Shown here: piece by piece, positions 10,671 to 20,143 of the stretch
Layout: every line of letters begins with the position of its first letter
How positions within the stretch are numbered: position 1 is the first letter of the stretch
Assembly (NCBI RefSeq): GCF_030291135.1
Contig: NZ_CP127409.1
Coordinates: 1,426,001-1,490,000, forward strand
Direction of reading: 5' to 3'
Source of the DNA: Rhodanobacter thiooxydans
GTDB taxonomy: Bacteria > Pseudomonadota > Gammaproteobacteria > Xanthomonadales > Rhodanobacteraceae
Length of the DNA: 64,000 nt
The notes under the pieces: generated by a model
Told to the model about the DNA's origin: nothing
Database searches by the model: none
The model's input: the letters and a program-made list of their open reading frames with translations, nothing else
Position numbers and translations under genes: made by a program

Positions 10671-12071
10671 ATGACCGTCCGTACCCGCTTCGCCCCCAGC
10701 CCCACCGGTTTTCTGCACATCGGTGGCGCGCGTACCGCGCTGTACTGCTGGCTGGAATCGCGCCGCCGCGGCGGCCAGTTCATCCTGCGCATCGAGGATA
10801 CCGACCGCGAGCGTTCCACCGACGAGGCGGTGCAGGCGATCCTCGACGCGATGCACTGGCTCGACCTCGACGCCGACGAGGGCCCGTTCTACCAGACACA
10901 GCGGCTTGAGCGGTACCGGCAGGTCGCCGCCGAACTGGTCGCGGCCGGCAAGGCTTACTACGCCTACGAGAGCAAGGAGGAGATCGAGGCGATGCGCGAG
11001 GCGGCGATGGCGAAGGGCGAGAAGCCGCGCTACAACGGCCATTGCCGCGACCGCAACGAACCGTTCCGTGAAGATCCCAATCGCGTGATCCGCTTCCGCA
11101 ACCCGACGGAAGGCTCGGTGGTGTTCGATGACAAGGTGAAGGGTCGCATCGAGTGGGCCAACAGCGAGCTGGACGACCTGGTGATCTTCCGCTCCGACGG
11201 CTGGCCGACCTACAACTTCGCGGTGGTGGTCGACGACATCGACATGGGCATCACCGAGGTGATCCGCGGCGACGACCACGTCAACAACACGCCGCGGCAG
11301 ATCAACATCTACCACGCGCTCGGCGCTCCGGTGCCGGAGTTCGCGCACCTGCCGATGATCCTGGACAAGGAAGGCAAGAAGCTGTCCAAGCGCACCAACT
11401 CGGTCAGCGTGATGGACTATCGCGCCGACGGCTTCCTGCCGCACGCGATCCTGAACTACCTGGTGCGGCTGGGCTGGTCGCACGGCGATCAGGAAATCTT
11501 CTCGCGCGAGGAGATGATCGCGCTGTTCGACATCGCCGACGTCAACAAGGCCGCATCGCGCTTCGACACCGAGAAGCTGGCCTGGCTCAACCAGCACTAC
11601 CTGAAGACCGACGAACCGCAGTCGCTGGCTGCCGAGTTCGCGTGGCACCTGCAGCGTGCCGGGATCGACGCGTCGCACGGCCCGGCGCCGGTCGACGTGA
11701 TCGTGGCGTTGCGCGACCGCGTGCACACGCTGAAGGAAATGGCCGAACGCGCAAAGATCTGGTACGCGCCGATCGCCGAATGGGACGACAAGGCGGTCGC
11801 CAAGCACCTGAAGAACGACAGCGCGGTTGCCGTGCTCGACGCGGCGAAGTCACTGCTCGCCGAGGCCGAGTGGAAGCCGGAACCGATCCACCAGGTGATC
11901 GAGCAGGTTGCCGCAAAGCTCGCGTTGGGCATGGGCAAGATCGCGCAGCCGCTGCGGGTGGCGATGACCGGCACCCAGGTCTCGCCCTCGATCGAGCACA
12001 CGATCTACCTGGCCGGCCGCAGCGAGGCGCTCAAGCGCATCGACGCGGCGATTGCCATGGCGCAGGGATGA
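10671..12071 (+). CDS. gltX: Glutamyl-tRNA synthetase
   Basis: A 466-residue class I aminoacyl-tRNA synthetase that charges tRNA-Glu. The HIGH-type motif is HIGG at residues 16-19 in [15 protein letters not shown], and the KMSKS loop is KKLSKRTNS near residue 237. A C-terminal anticodon-binding helical domain follows. The ATG at 10671 gives the standard start [20 protein letters not shown] hexamer at 10636-10641 is a candidate -10 element. Only one copy is seen in the window. Confidence 0.97.
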   Translation: MTVRTRFAPSPTGFLHIGGARTALYCWLESRRRGGQFILRIEDTDRERSTDEAVQAILDAMHWLDLDADEGPFYQTQRLERYRQVAAELVAAGKAYYAYESKEEIEAMREAAMAKGEKPRYNGHCRDRNEPFREDPNRVIRFRNPTEGSVVFDDKVKGRIEWANSELDDLVIFRSDGWPTYNFAVVVDDIDMGITEVIRGDDHVNNTPRQINIYHALGAPVPEFAHLPMILDKEGKKLSKRTNSVSVMDYRADGFLPHAILNYLVRLGWSHGDQEIFSREEMIALFDIADVNKAASRFDTEKLAWLNQHYLKTDEPQSLAAEFAWHLQRAGIDASHGPAPVDVIVALRDRVHTLKEMAERAKIWYAPIAEWDDKAVAKHLKNDSAVAVLDAAKSLLAEAEWKPEPIHQVIEQVAAKLALGMGKIAQPLRVAMTGTQVSPSIEHTIYLAGRSEALKRIDAAIAMAQG

Positions 12072-12097
12072 CCTGTCGATGACGTACTGAGCCGCAT

Positions 12098-12376
12098 ATG
12101 GACGAACTGCTGGCCAGGGCTACCCACGGCGTCGACCTCGATGCGCCGGGCGCGTTCTGGCACGTGTTCTTCAACCTGTTGAATATGCTGCCGTGGGCAG
12201 CCATGTTCTGGTGGAGCCTGCTGTTCGTCGTGGTGGGTGCGCTGCTCGGTTGGTGGCGTGGCCGCCTGTTCGAAGGGATCGTGTGGGCGTGGCTGCTGGG
12301 GCCGATCGGCTGGATCGTGGTCCTGCTGCGGACCCGGCCCAAGCTTCCGCGACAGCCGCCGCCATTGCCGCGCTGA
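12098..12376 (+). CDS. Small conserved-type membrane protein
   Basis: A 92-residue protein with two predicted membrane helices (NMLPWAAMFWWSLLFVVVGA and IVWAWLLGPIGWIVVLL) separated by a short basic loop, and a Pro-rich C-terminus. No family is recognised. It lies 26 bases after gltX in the same direction and just before the Zur regulator. Membrane localisation is the only safe inference. Confidence 0.62.
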   Translation: MDELLARATHGVDLDAPGAFWHVFFNLLNMLPWAAMFWWSLLFVVVGALLGWWRGRLFEGIVWAWLLGPIGWIVVLLRTRPKLPRQPPPLPR

Positions 12377-12405
12377 ACCCCGGCCTCGGATGACGGGCGG
12401 AGTGT

Positions 12406-12915
12406 ATGATCCAGTACGAGGTGAAACGCTTGAGCCATGACGCCGCCCACAACCCGCATCCGAGCCACCCGCATCATCACGATGCGAAAGGTTTCGTGCG
12501 GGCCGTGGAACATGTCAGCGAGGAGCGCGGCCTGCGCCTGACCCCGCTGCGCAAGGAGGTGCTGGAGCTGATTGCGGCCGCGCACAAGCCGGTCAAGGCC
12601 TACGACCTGCTCGACCAGCTGCGCGAGAAGCACGGCAACGCGGCGCCGCCGACGGTCTATCGCGCACTCGACTTCCTGCTCGAGAACGGTTTCATCCACA
12701 AGCTGGAATCGATCAATGCGTTCGTCTCCTGCCATCACCCGGCCGAGGCGCACCAGGTGCCGTTCCTGATCTGCGATACCTGCTCCAGTGCCCAGGAGGT
12801 CTGCGACGAGCGGGTCGCCGAGCTGATCGAGATGCAGGCGAAGGCGTTCGGCTTCCGCCCGCAGGCGCAGACGCTGGAAGTCCATGGCACCTGCCGGCAT
12901 TGCCGCAAGAGCTGA
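12406..12915 (+). CDS. zur: Zinc-responsive Fur-family regulator (Zur)
   Basis: A Fur-family repressor of up to 169 residues. Winged-helix DNA-binding elements are in LRLTPLRKEVLELI and PPTVYRALDFLLENGFIHKLE, and the metal sites include two CxxC pairs (CDTC and CRHC) plus a His-rich start (HPSHPHHHD). The histidine/cysteine pattern and the sequence around SINAFVSCHHP fit Zur rather than Fur. The start is uncertain: ATG 12406 has GGAG only 4 bases away, while TTG 12430 has GAGG at 8 bases and would give a shorter N-terminus like Xanthomonas Zur. A Zur-type operator follows immediately downstream of the gene. Confidence 0.88.
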   Translation: MIQYEVKRLSHDAAHNPHPSHPHHHDAKGFVRAVEHVSEERGLRLTPLRKEVLELIAAAHKPVKAYDLLDQLREKHGNAAPPTVYRALDFLLENGFIHKLESINAFVSCHHPAEAHQVPFLICDTCSSAQEVCDERVAELIEMQAKAFGFRPQAQTLEVHGTCRHCRKS

Positions 12916-12945
12916 ACCCGATGCTGGCGGGTATGGCGTCCGGTA

Positions 12946-12962
12946 GTGTTATAATGTAACAT
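12946..12962 (+). promoter_or_regulatory. Zur-type operator overlapping a TATAAT -10 box
   Basis: The inverted repeat TGTTATAATGTAACA (12947-12961) has TGTTA/TAACA arms and matches the core of gammaproteobacterial Zur boxes. A perfect -10 hexamer TATAAT (12950-12955) lies inside it, so a bound repressor would block RNA polymerase. It sits 31 bases after the zur stop and in front of the MerC-like and CDF genes. No convincing -35 element is seen. Confidence 0.72.
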
Positions 12963-13013
12963 ATGGTCCGACCGGATACTGAGCCGCCACGTCTGGCGGC
13001 GTCGGGCACATCG

Positions 13014-13448
13014 ATGGATTTCGAGCAGACGAACAAATCCCGCTGGTGGCATGCCGCCGATCGTGTCGGTGCGATGGCCTCCTTCCTGTGCGCGATCCAT
13101 TGTGCGCTGCTGCCCTTCGTGCTTGCGCTGTTGCCGCTGCTGGGCCTGGAATTCCTGGCCGACCATCGCTTCGAGCGGGTTTTCGTGCTGGCTGCCTGCG
13201 TACTGGCCTCGTTCGTCCTGATCCGCGGTTATCGCCGGCACCAGCGCCTGTTGCCGTTGCGGCTGGCCGTACCGGGGTTGCTCCTGTTGCTGCTAGGCAT
13301 CATCTACATCGACGGTCCCGCGCCGATCCTGCACAGCGTGCTGGTGACTTGCGGCGGCCTGCTGCTGGCCGGTGCGCATTTCGCCAACCTGCGGCTGGAC
13401 AGCCGCCGCGACGGCGCCCACCTGCATGGCCCGCAGTGCGCGCACTGA
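13014..13448 (+). CDS. MerC-domain membrane protein
   Basis: A 144-residue protein with four hydrophobic helices and the MerC-like motif CAIHCALLPF in the first, where two cysteines could bind metal. A His/Cys-rich tail (DGAHLHGPQCAH) ends the protein. MerC relatives are inner-membrane metal carriers, first known for mercury. The ATG at 13014 (MDFEQTNKS) is preferred over the in-frame ATG at 12963, because the TATAAT of the upstream operator would start transcription at about 12962. Position behind a Zur-type operator and zur suggests a role in zinc, not mercury, handling. No mer operon is present. Confidence 0.8.
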   Translation: MDFEQTNKSRWWHAADRVGAMASFLCAIHCALLPFVLALLPLLGLEFLADHRFERVFVLAACVLASFVLIRGYRRHQRLLPLRLAVPGLLLLLLGIIYIDGPAPILHSVLVTCGGLLLAGAHFANLRLDSRRDGAHLHGPQCAH

Positions 13449-13506
13449 GCCGCCGTGAACTCGCTGGTGATTGTGTAACAGCGGTGGCCGTTCCTAGCAT
13501 GCACGC

Positions 13507-14454
13507 ATGAACACTCACGTCCACCGGCACGACCACGACCATGCACATGCGCACGATCCCGCCGCTGTGTCCGGCGGTCGCGGTCGCAAGCTGCTGCTTG
13601 CGTTCGTGCTGACCACCGTGATGATGGTGGTCGAGGTGGTCGGCGGCGCCTGGTCCGGCTCGCTGGCGCTGCTGGCCGATGCCGGCCACATGGTGGTCGA
13701 CGCGCTGGCCTTGCTGCTGGCGATCGTCGGCGCATGGATGGCAACCAGGCCGGCCGATGCGCGGCGCAGCTATGGTTATGGCCGGATGGAGGTGCTGGCC
13801 GGGTTCGTCAATGCACTGGGCCAGTTCGTGCTGGTCGGCTGGATCTTCTACGAGGCCGTCGTGCGGCTGCTGCATCCCGGGGAGATTCTGTCCGGGATCA
13901 TGCTGGCCGTGGCGATCGTGGGGCTGCTGGTGAATGCGCTGGTGCTGCGCACCCTGCATGGACATGCGCATGACGACGTCAACCTGGCCGGCGCCAGCCT
14001 GCATGTGCTGGGCGACCTGCTTGGCTCGCTGGCGGCGGTGCTGGCGGCGCTGGCGATCCGCTGGTTCGGCTGGCTGTGGGCCGACCCGGTGTTGTCGCTG
14101 CTGATCTCGCTGCTGATCCTGGGCAGTGCGTGGCGCTTGCTGCGGATGTCCGCTCACATCCTGCTGGAAGGTGTGCCTGACGGCATGGACAGTGCGCTGG
14201 TGGAAGCGTCGCTGCGCGAGGCCGATCCGGGTATCTGCGATATCCACCACCTGCACGTGTGGCAGCTGGCCTCGGGATCACGCATGGCCACCGTGCATGC
14301 CGAGCTGGAGGAACATGCTGACGGTGCGCAGGCCCTGCGCGCGATCAAGCAGGTATTGCTGGAGCGTTTCGGGATCCAGCATGTGACCGTGCAGGTCGAC
14401 CCTGGCAGGTGTCTCGATGCCAGCGGAGACTGCGCCGGGCACGGTCGGCCCTGA
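13507..14454 (+). CDS. Cation diffusion facilitator (zinc exporter type)
   Basis: A 315-residue CDF-family transporter resembling ZitB/CzcD. It has a His-rich N-terminus (HVHRHDHDHAHAHD), six membrane helices with the zinc-site residues HMVVDALAL (helix 2, ADAGH-x3-D) and HVLGD (helix 5), and a C-terminal cytoplasmic domain (DIHHLHVWQLASG). Members export Zn(II), Cd(II) or Co(II) by proton antiport. It follows the MerC-like gene by 58 bases and may share its transcript, giving zur, a metal carrier and an exporter in a row. Confidence 0.92.
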   Translation: MNTHVHRHDHDHAHAHDPAAVSGGRGRKLLLAFVLTTVMMVVEVVGGAWSGSLALLADAGHMVVDALALLLAIVGAWMATRPADARRSYGYGRMEVLAGFVNALGQFVLVGWIFYEAVVRLLHPGEILSGIMLAVAIVGLLVNALVLRTLHGHAHDDVNLAGASLHVLGDLLGSLAAVLAALAIRWFGWLWADPVLSLLISLLILGSAWRLLRMSAHILLEGVPDGMDSALVEASLREADPGICDIHHLHVWQLASGSRMATVHAELEEHADGAQALRAIKQVLLERFGIQHVTVQVDPGRCLDASGDCAGHGRP

Positions 14455-14476
14455 CTATCCCGCACGGCTCCGACGC

Positions 14477-14485
14477 TGCTATGAT
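14477..14485 (+). promoter_or_regulatory. Extended -10 promoter candidate for thx
   Basis: TGC followed by TATGAT (14480-14485) fits an extended -10 element (TGn-TATAAT). No good -35 is found at normal distance, which extended -10 promoters tolerate. It lies 37 bases before the thx start, and an AAGGAG ribosome site is at 14509-14514. Confidence 0.4.
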
Positions 14486-14521
14486 GGTAGGCCGTTCATC
14501 CAATAAATCAAGGAGTTCCCC

Positions 14522-14683
14522 ATGGGTAAGGGCGATCGCAAGACCCGTCGCGGCAAAACCTACCGCGGCAGCTACGGCAATACCCGTGCACACGGCGTGC
14601 TGCCGGCCGTGGTGGGCGCCAAGCCGACCGTGACCAAGCCGGCCGCTGCCAAGAAGGCCGCGCCGAAGAAGAAGTCGGCCTGA
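14522..14683 (+). CDS. Small ribosomal subunit protein THX (bTHX/S31 type)
   Basis: A 53-residue very basic protein starting MGKGDRKTRRGKTYRGSYGN, which matches the THX family of small 30S proteins (about 26 residues in Thermus, longer in Proteobacteria). The C-terminal half is an extra Lys/Ala-rich tail (PAAAKKAAPKKKSA). THX binds at the top of the 30S head in Thermus. The gene has its own AAGGAG ribosome site, a candidate promoter and a strong terminator, so it looks like a single-gene unit. Confidence 0.9.
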   Translation: MGKGDRKTRRGKTYRGSYGNTRAHGVLPAVVGAKPTVTKPAAAKKAAPKKKSA

Positions 14684-14714
14684 TTCGATTCCGGCCTGCA
14701 CCAGTCTCGCAAGA

Positions 14715-14737
14715 CCCCCGCCTCGGCGGGGTTTTTT
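14715..14737 (+). terminator. Rho-independent terminator of thx
   Basis: The stem CCCCGC with loop CTCG and GCGGGG is followed by six T residues, 33 bases after the thx stop. This is a canonical intrinsic terminator. Confidence 0.92.
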
Positions 14738-14821
14738 GCTTTTGGGGCAGGGGAATACCGGTGTCCTCCGGGTGTTCGGTCAACCAGCGTCGAACCTGGA
14801 AGGCGTCGACGCAAGACGGGT

Positions 14822-14879
14822 TTGCCGTGGCGCCGCATGCCGTGTATGATGCGCATCATTGTGTTAATGCATTAGTACA
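14822..14879 (+). promoter_or_regulatory. his operon promoter with two adjacent palindromes
   Basis: A -35 like TTGCCG (14822-14827) and a -10 TATGAT (14845-14850) are 17 bp apart. The -10 overlaps a perfect 14 bp palindrome ATGATGCGCATCAT (14846-14859). Directly next to it is a 20 bp palindrome (14860-14879) with a perfect TAATGCATTA core and matching TGT/ACA ends. The start codon of the TrpR-family gene follows two bases later. These are good operator candidates for autoregulation of the his operon by that repressor. There is no His-rich leader peptide or attenuator. Confidence 0.65.
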
Positions 14880-14881
14880 TT

Positions 14882-15217
14882 ATGAAGCGTCGATCGCGTG
14901 ACCCCGAAACTCCTGTCGAATCAGCCGAGCAGAGCCTGTACGAGGCGCTGCTGTCGTTGAAGAACGTCGAGGAGATGGCTGCCTTCCTTGGTGACCTGTG
15001 CACCCCGGCGGAACTCGAAGTGCTGGTGGACCGCTGGCGGGTGGTGCCGTTCCTGCTCGAAGGCGTGCCGTACCGCGAGATCCACGAGCACACCGCGGTC
15101 AGCATCACCACTATCGGGCGGGTGGCGCGCTACCTCAACCAGGGCAACGGCGGCTACCTGGCGGCCGCGGCCCGTGCGGTACGGCGGCAAGCGCAGATGA
15201 CGAGGAAGAAGGCATGA
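14882..15217 (+). CDS. TrpR/YerC-family repressor, probable his operon regulator
   Basis: A 111-residue all-helical protein of the TrpR/YerC family. The helix-turn-helix is visible in VPYREIHEHTAVSITTIGRVARYLNQ (about residues 59-85), preceded by LCTPAELEVLVDRWRVV, which matches the TrpR core. Its stop overlaps the hisG start (ATGA), so it is made from the his transcript. Relatives in this position have been called HisR. Repression of hisG-hisIE with histidine or another ligand as corepressor is inferred from position and the palindromes upstream; it is not shown by sequence alone. Confidence 0.82.
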   Translation: MKRRSRDPETPVESAEQSLYEALLSLKNVEEMAAFLGDLCTPAELEVLVDRWRVVPFLLEGVPYREIHEHTAVSITTIGRVARYLNQGNGGYLAAAARAVRRQAQMTRKKA

Positions 15218-16107
15218 AGCCACGTGACCGTTTGCGTATCGCGATGCAGAAATCCGGCCGGCTCACCGAGCCGGCGCTGGATCTGCTGGCCCGCTGCGGG
15301 CTCACCTTCCGGCAGAGCCGCGACAAGCTGTTCTGCTTCGGCGAGGGCGAGCCGGTCGACCTGCTGCTGGTGCGCGACGACGACATCCCCGGCCTGATCG
15401 CCCAGGGTGTGTGCGACCTGGGCATCGTCGGCCGCAACGTGCTGAGCGAGTTCCAGCTCACCGCTGGGCGCGAGGCCGAGCCGCTGGCCGAGTTGCGCCC
15501 GCTCGGCTTCGGCCGCTGCCGGCTGTCGATCGCGGTGCCGCAGGAGCTGGATTACCACGAGCCGCGGCAGCTGCAAGGGCGACGCATCGCCACCTCGTAT
15601 CCCGGCCTGCTCGGTGAATGGCTGCGCACGCAGGGCATCGATGCCGGCGTGGTGACCCTGGCCGGTTCGGTCGAGATCGCGCCGAAGCTGGGCACCGCGG
15701 ACGCGATCTGCGACCTGGTGCAGAGCGGCGGCACGCTGGTGGCGAACCAGTTGCGCGAAGCCGACGTGCTGCTGCACAGCGAGGCGGTGCTGGCCGGGCC
15801 GCTGACCCTTCCGGTGGACGAGCGCGGCGACCTGCTGGAGCTGCTGCTGAAGCGGCTTGACGGGGTGATCCAGGTGCGCGAGTCGCGCCTGCTGCTGCTG
15901 CAGACCTCGCGCCATACGCTGGAGGCGGTGACCCGGCTGTTGCCGGGCGGTCCGCAGCCGACCCTGCTGCCGGTGGCCGGCCAGCCGGATCAATTCATGT
16001 TGCAGGCGCTGTGTGCCGGCGAAGTGAGCTGGCGGCAGCTGGAAGAGATCAAGAAGGCCGGGGCACGCGAGATGTTCGTGCTGCCGGTGGAGAAGATGCT
16101 GGCATGA
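15214..16107 (+). CDS. hisG: ATP phosphoribosyltransferase, long form
   Basis: HisG joins ATP and PRPP in the first step of histidine biosynthesis. At 297 residues it is the long hexameric form with a C-terminal regulatory domain ([20 protein letters not shown]), which normally gives histidine feedback inhibition; no HisZ partner is therefore needed. The N-terminus ([12 protein letters not shown]) and the PRPP-binding segment [17 protein letters not shown] fit the family. The start ATG at 15214 overlaps the regulator stop. A 28-base gap precedes hisD. Confidence 0.97.
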   Translation: MKPRDRLRIAMQKSGRLTEPALDLLARCGLTFRQSRDKLFCFGEGEPVDLLLVRDDDIPGLIAQGVCDLGIVGRNVLSEFQLTAGREAEPLAELRPLGFGRCRLSIAVPQELDYHEPRQLQGRRIATSYPGLLGEWLRTQGIDAGVVTLAGSVEIAPKLGTADAICDLVQSGGTLVANQLREADVLLHSEAVLAGPLTLPVDERGDLLELLLKRLDGVIQVRESRLLLLQTSRHTLEAVTRLLPGGPQPTLLPVAGQPDQFMLQALCAGEVSWRQLEEIKKAGAREMFVLPVEKMLA

Positions 16108-16135
16108 AGCAGGTTGGCATGAAGAGCAGGCTCAC

Positions 16136-17434
16136 ATGAAACGTCTGGACTGGAACGCCCTGGATGAAACGGCGCGCCGCGAGGCGCTGGCTCGCCCCGC
16201 GCAATCGCGGGGCGACGAACTGCGCCGCGGCGTCGAGCAGATCATCGCCTCCGTGCGCGAAGGTGGCGACACGGCGCTACGCGAACTGAGCGCGAAATAC
16301 GACCGCTGCGCACTGCAGGCGATCGCAGTGGACGAGGCCGAATTCGCCGCGGCCGAGGCTTCCCTCGATCCGGCCCTGAAAGCTGCGATCCAAGAAGCGG
16401 CAGCGCGCATCGAGCTGTTTCATCGCGCGGCGGCGCTGCAACCGGTGGCGGTGGATACCGCGCCCGGCGTGCGGGTGGAACGTATGCTGCGGCCGATCGG
16501 TCGGGTCGGCCTGTACGTGCCGGCCGGCAGCGCGCCGTTGCCGTCGACCGCCCTGATGCTGGGCGTACCGGCGCACATCGCCGGCTGCCGCGAAGTGGTG
16601 CTGTGCTCGCCGGCGCGCGCCGACGGCCGCTGCGACGAGGCGGTGCTGTATGCCGCGCGCCTCACCGGGGTGCACAAGGTGTTCAAGCTGGGCGGCGCGC
16701 AGGCGATCGCCGCGATGGCCTATGGCACGGAATCGGTGCCGAAGTGCGACAAGCTGTTCGGCCCCGGCAACGCCTGGGTCACCGAAGCGAAGCTGCAGGT
16801 GTCGTCCGATCCGGATGGCGCCGCGATCGACATGCCGGCCGGCCCGTCCGAAGTGCTGGTGATCGCCGATGCCGGGGCGAACCCGGTCTTCGTCGCCGCC
16901 GACCTGCTGTCGCAGGCCGAGCACGGGCCGGATTCGCAGGTGATCCTGCTGAGTCCGTCCGCCGGGTTGCTGGACCAGGCAGCCGCCGAGGTCGAGCGGC
17001 AATGCGCCGAGTTACCGCGTGGCGCGATCGTCAATCAGGCGCTGGCGCAGAGCCGGCTGATCGCCGTCGACTCGCTGGCGCAGGCGGTGGAAGTGAGCAA
17101 CCGCTACGCGCCCGAGCACTTGATCTTGCAGGTCGCCGCGCCGCGTGCGCTGCTCGATGGCGTCGAGAGTGCCGGTTCGGTCTTCCTCGGCCAGTGGGCG
17201 CCCGAATCGGTGGGCGACTATTGCAGCGGCAGCAACCACGTGCTGCCGACCTACGGCTACGCGCGCAGCTACAGCGGCGTGTCGGTGGCCAGCTACCAGA
17301 AACAGATCAGCGTGCAGGAAGTCAGCGCGGACGGCTTGCGCAACATCGGCCCGTGCACCGCCACGCTGGCGGCGGCGGAGCAACTGGAAGCGCACCGCCG
17401 CGCGGTAACGCTGCGCCTGGAGGCTTTGGCATGA
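16136..17434 (+). CDS. hisD: Histidinol dehydrogenase
   Basis: HisD oxidises histidinol to histidine in two NAD-dependent steps. The 432-residue protein shows the zinc ligands in [12 protein letters not shown] and [15 protein letters not shown], the catalytic region YAPEHLILQ, and the C-terminal [10 protein letters not shown] histidine. Length and motif order are typical. The stop overlaps the hisC start by four bases (ATGA). Confidence 0.98.
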   Translation: MKRLDWNALDETARREALARPAQSRGDELRRGVEQIIASVREGGDTALRELSAKYDRCALQAIAVDEAEFAAAEASLDPALKAAIQEAAARIELFHRAAALQPVAVDTAPGVRVERMLRPIGRVGLYVPAGSAPLPSTALMLGVPAHIAGCREVVLCSPARADGRCDEAVLYAARLTGVHKVFKLGGAQAIAAMAYGTESVPKCDKLFGPGNAWVTEAKLQVSSDPDGAAIDMPAGPSEVLVIADAGANPVFVAADLLSQAEHGPDSQVILLSPSAGLLDQAAAEVERQCAELPRGAIVNQALAQSRLIAVDSLAQAVEVSNRYAPEHLILQVAAPRALLDGVESAGSVFLGQWAPESVGDYCSGSNHVLPTYGYARSYSGVSVASYQKQISVQEVSADGLRNIGPCTATLAAAEQLEAHRRAVTLRLEALA

Positions 17435-18492
17435 GCGTGCTCGATCTGGCGCGGCCGGAAATCCGCGCGATGCAGCCGTATTCCTCGGCACGGATGGAGG
17501 CGAGCGGCGGCGAGGTCCTGCTCAACGCGAACGAATCGGCGTGGGCGCCGGTGGGCGACGACGGCCTTGGCTGCAACCGCTACCCCGAACCTCAGCCTGC
17601 CGCCCTGGTCGACGCGCTGGCGGCACTCTACGGCGTTCGGCGCGAACAGTTGCTGATTGGCCGCGGCAGCGATGAGGCGATCGACCTGCTGGTGCGCGCG
17701 TTCTGCCGCGCCGGCCGCGACGCGATCCTGATCCAGCCGCCGACGTTCGGCATGTATGCGGTGTGCGCGCGGGTGCAGGACGCGGGCATCGTCGAGGTGC
17801 CGCTGGCGGCGGACGCTACGCTGGACGTGGATGCGGTGCTGGCCGCGCTGACCCCGGCGGTGAAGCTGGTCTTCATCTGCACGCCGAACAATCCCACCGG
17901 CCAGCCGGTGCCGCGCACCGAAGTGGAGCGGCTGGCGCGTACGCTGGCCGGCCGCGCGTTGCTGGTGGTGGACGAGGCCTACGTGGAGTTCGCCGACGAA
18001 GGCAGCGTGGCCGACCTGATCGACCGCTACGACAACCTCGCCGTGTTGCGCACCTTGTCCAAGGCCTGGGCGCTGGCCGGCGTGCGCATCGGCAGCCTGC
18101 TGGCGAACGCGGACGTGATCGCCCTGCTGCGCCGGATCATGGCGCCGTACCCGCTGCCGTTGCCGAGCGTGGACGCCGCGTTGTTGGCGTTGTCCGGCTG
18201 GGGCCAGGCGAATGCACGAGGGCATGTCACCATCGTGCGCGAGCAGCGTGCGCGGATGCTGGCGGCGCTGCGCCGGTTACCCGGGGTGCGCGAGGTGTTG
18301 CCGTCGCAGGCGAATTTCCTGGCCGTACATTTCGAGGATGCCGCCGCGGTGTATCAGAAGCTGCTGGCCGCAGGTATCGTGGTGCGTGATATACGCAAAT
18401 ATCCGAATCTCGGCGACGCGCTGCGCATCACCATCGGCACGCCGGCGGAGAACGAGCGCGTGCTGGCCGTCCTGCAGGAAACCAACCCGTGA
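17431..18492 (+). CDS. hisC: Histidinol-phosphate aminotransferase
   Basis: A 353-residue class I/II PLP aminotransferase that converts imidazole acetol phosphate to histidinol phosphate. The PLP lysine is Lys211 in [14 protein letters not shown], with CTPNNPTG and DEAYVEF as the other cofactor contacts. The ATG at 17431 overlaps hisD; the stop overlaps the GTG start of hisB. Position inside the his operon distinguishes it from the related aromatic enzymes. Confidence 0.97.
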   Translation: MSVLDLARPEIRAMQPYSSARMEASGGEVLLNANESAWAPVGDDGLGCNRYPEPQPAALVDALAALYGVRREQLLIGRGSDEAIDLLVRAFCRAGRDAILIQPPTFGMYAVCARVQDAGIVEVPLAADATLDVDAVLAALTPAVKLVFICTPNNPTGQPVPRTEVERLARTLAGRALLVVDEAYVEFADEGSVADLIDRYDNLAVLRTLSKAWALAGVRIGSLLANADVIALLRRIMAPYPLPLPSVDAALLALSGWGQANARGHVTIVREQRARMLAALRRLPGVREVLPSQANFLAVHFEDAAAVYQKLLAAGIVVRDIRKYPNLGDALRITIGTPAENERVLAVLQETNP

Positions 18493-19553
18493 GCCGCAAG
18501 ATTCTTTTTATCGATCGCGATGGCTGCCTCATCGAGGAGCCGGCCGACGAGCAGATCGACAGCTACGAAAAGCTGGCCCTGCTGCCCGGCGTGATCGCCG
18601 CGTTGCAGCGCTTCGTCGCTGCCGGTTACGAACTGGTGATGGTGAGCAATCAGGACGGTCTGGGTAGCGACAGTTTTCCCGAGCCGCATTTCACCGGGCC
18701 GCACGAGCTGCTGCTGCGCATCTTCGCCTCGCAGGGCATCCGCTTCCGCGAGGTGCTGATCGACCGCAGCTTTCCGCACGAGGGCCTCGATACGCGCAAG
18801 CCCGGCGTCGGCATGCTGCGGCACTACCTCGCCGATGACGGCTGGAGCCGAGCGGCGTCGGCGATGGTGGGCGATCGCGAAACCGACCTGCAGTTCGCCG
18901 CGAACCTCGGCGTCCACGGCTTTCGCGTCGGCCCGCTCGGCACGAGCTGGGAGGCGCTGGCGCATCAGCTGCTGGATGCACCGCGCACCGCCACGGTGGT
19001 GCGCAATACAAAGGAAACCCGCATCACGGTCAGCGTCGACCTGGATCGGGTGGCCGAACCGCAGGCGCACACCGGCCTGGGTTTCTTCGACCACATGCTG
19101 GAGCAGATCGGCAAGCACGGCGGCTTCGCGCTGGAACTGGCTTGCGACGGCGACACCCACATCGACGAACACCACACCATCGAGGACTGCGCGCTGGCGC
19201 TGGGCCAGGCGCTGAAGCAGGCGCTCGGCGACAAGCGCGGCATCGGCCGCTATGGCTTCACCCTGCCGATGGACGAGGCGCAGGCCAGTGCTGCGCTGGA
19301 TCTGTCCGGTCGGCCCTACTTCGTGTTCGAGGGCAGCTTCCCGCGCGAGCGCGTGGGCGAGGTGCCGACCGAACTGGTGCCGCATTTCTTCCGCTCGCTG
19401 TGCGAGACGCTGGGCGCGAACCTGCACCTGAGCGTACGCGGCGACAACGCGCACCACATGGTCGAGGCCTGCTTCAAGGTGGTGGCGCGCACGCTGCGCC
19501 AGGCGATTCGCCGCGAGGGCAGCGAACTGCCCAGCACCAAGGGCGCGCTGTGA
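18489..19553 (+). CDS. hisB: Bifunctional histidinol-phosphatase / imidazoleglycerol-phosphate dehydratase
   Basis: A 354-residue fusion protein. The N-terminal HAD phosphatase has nucleophile Asp9 and acid/base Asp11 in FIDRDGCLI. The C-terminal dehydratase has the metal-binding [16 protein letters not shown] and [11 protein letters not shown] motifs. It therefore catalyses both the seventh and the ninth reactions of the pathway, as in enterics and xanthomonads. The start is a GTG (18489) overlapping the hisC stop, and the stop shares one base with the hisH ATG (TGATG). Confidence 0.97.
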   Translation: MSRKILFIDRDGCLIEEPADEQIDSYEKLALLPGVIAALQRFVAAGYELVMVSNQDGLGSDSFPEPHFTGPHELLLRIFASQGIRFREVLIDRSFPHEGLDTRKPGVGMLRHYLADDGWSRAASAMVGDRETDLQFAANLGVHGFRVGPLGTSWEALAHQLLDAPRTATVVRNTKETRITVSVDLDRVAEPQAHTGLGFFDHMLEQIGKHGGFALELACDGDTHIDEHHTIEDCALALGQALKQALGDKRGIGRYGFTLPMDEAQASAALDLSGRPYFVFEGSFPRERVGEVPTELVPHFFRSLCETLGANLHLSVRGDNAHHMVEACFKVVARTLRQAIRREGSELPSTKGAL

Positions 19554-20143
19554 TGAACGTGGTGCTGGTGGACGCCGGCGGCACCAACATCGGCTCGGTG
19601 CGCTACGCGCTGCAGCGGCTGGGCGTGGACGCTGCGCTCACGTCGGACGCGGCGGCGATCCGTGCCGCCGACAAGGTGATCCTGCCCGGCGTGGGCGCCG
19701 CCGGTCCCGGCATGGCGCGGCTGCGCGAGCTGGGTCTGGTCGACGTGCTGCGTTCGCTGGAACAACCCGTGCTCGGCGTATGCCTCGGCATGCAGCTGCT
19801 GTGCGCGCACTCGGAAGAGGGCGGCACGGAGTGCCTCGGATTGATCCCGGCGCCGGTACGTCGTTTCACCGAAGCGCCCGGCCTGCGCGTGCCGCACATG
19901 GGCTGGAACCGACTGTCCGTGCGGCGGCCGCACCCGCTGCTGGCCGGCCTGGGCGACGACGACCAAGCCTATTTCGTGCACAGCTACGCGGTACCGGTCG
20001 GCGACTGGACCCTGGCCACGGCCGACTACGGCGGCGCGTTCTCGGCGGTGATCGCACACGGCAACTTCCATGGCATGCAGTTCCATCCCGAGCGCTCTGC
20101 TGCCGTCGGCGCCCGACTGCTGAAGAACTTTCTCGAACTATGA
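19553..20143 (+). CDS. hisH: Imidazole glycerol phosphate synthase, glutaminase subunit
   Basis: HisH releases ammonia from glutamine for HisF. It is a class I glutamine amidotransferase of 196 residues with nucleophile Cys77 in GVCLGMQLL and the His/Glu pair in MQFHPERS. The ATG at 19553 follows the hisB stop with a one-base overlap. hisA follows with a four-base overlap. Confidence 0.97.
   Translation: MNVVLVDAGGTNIGSVRYALQRLGVDAALTSDAAAIRAADKVILPGVGAAGPGMARLRELGLVDVLRSLEQPVLGVCLGMQLLCAHSEEGGTECLGLIPAPVRRFTEAPGLRVPHMGWNRLSVRRPHPLLAGLGDDDQAYFVHSYAVPVGDWTLATADYGGAFSAVIAHGNFHGMQFHPERSAAVGARLLKNFLEL

Noticed and set aside
12963-13013. ATG 12963 as the MerC gene start
   Set aside because: It coincides with the predicted transcription start after TATAAT 12950-12955, and homology-like sequence begins at MDFEQTNKS or later.
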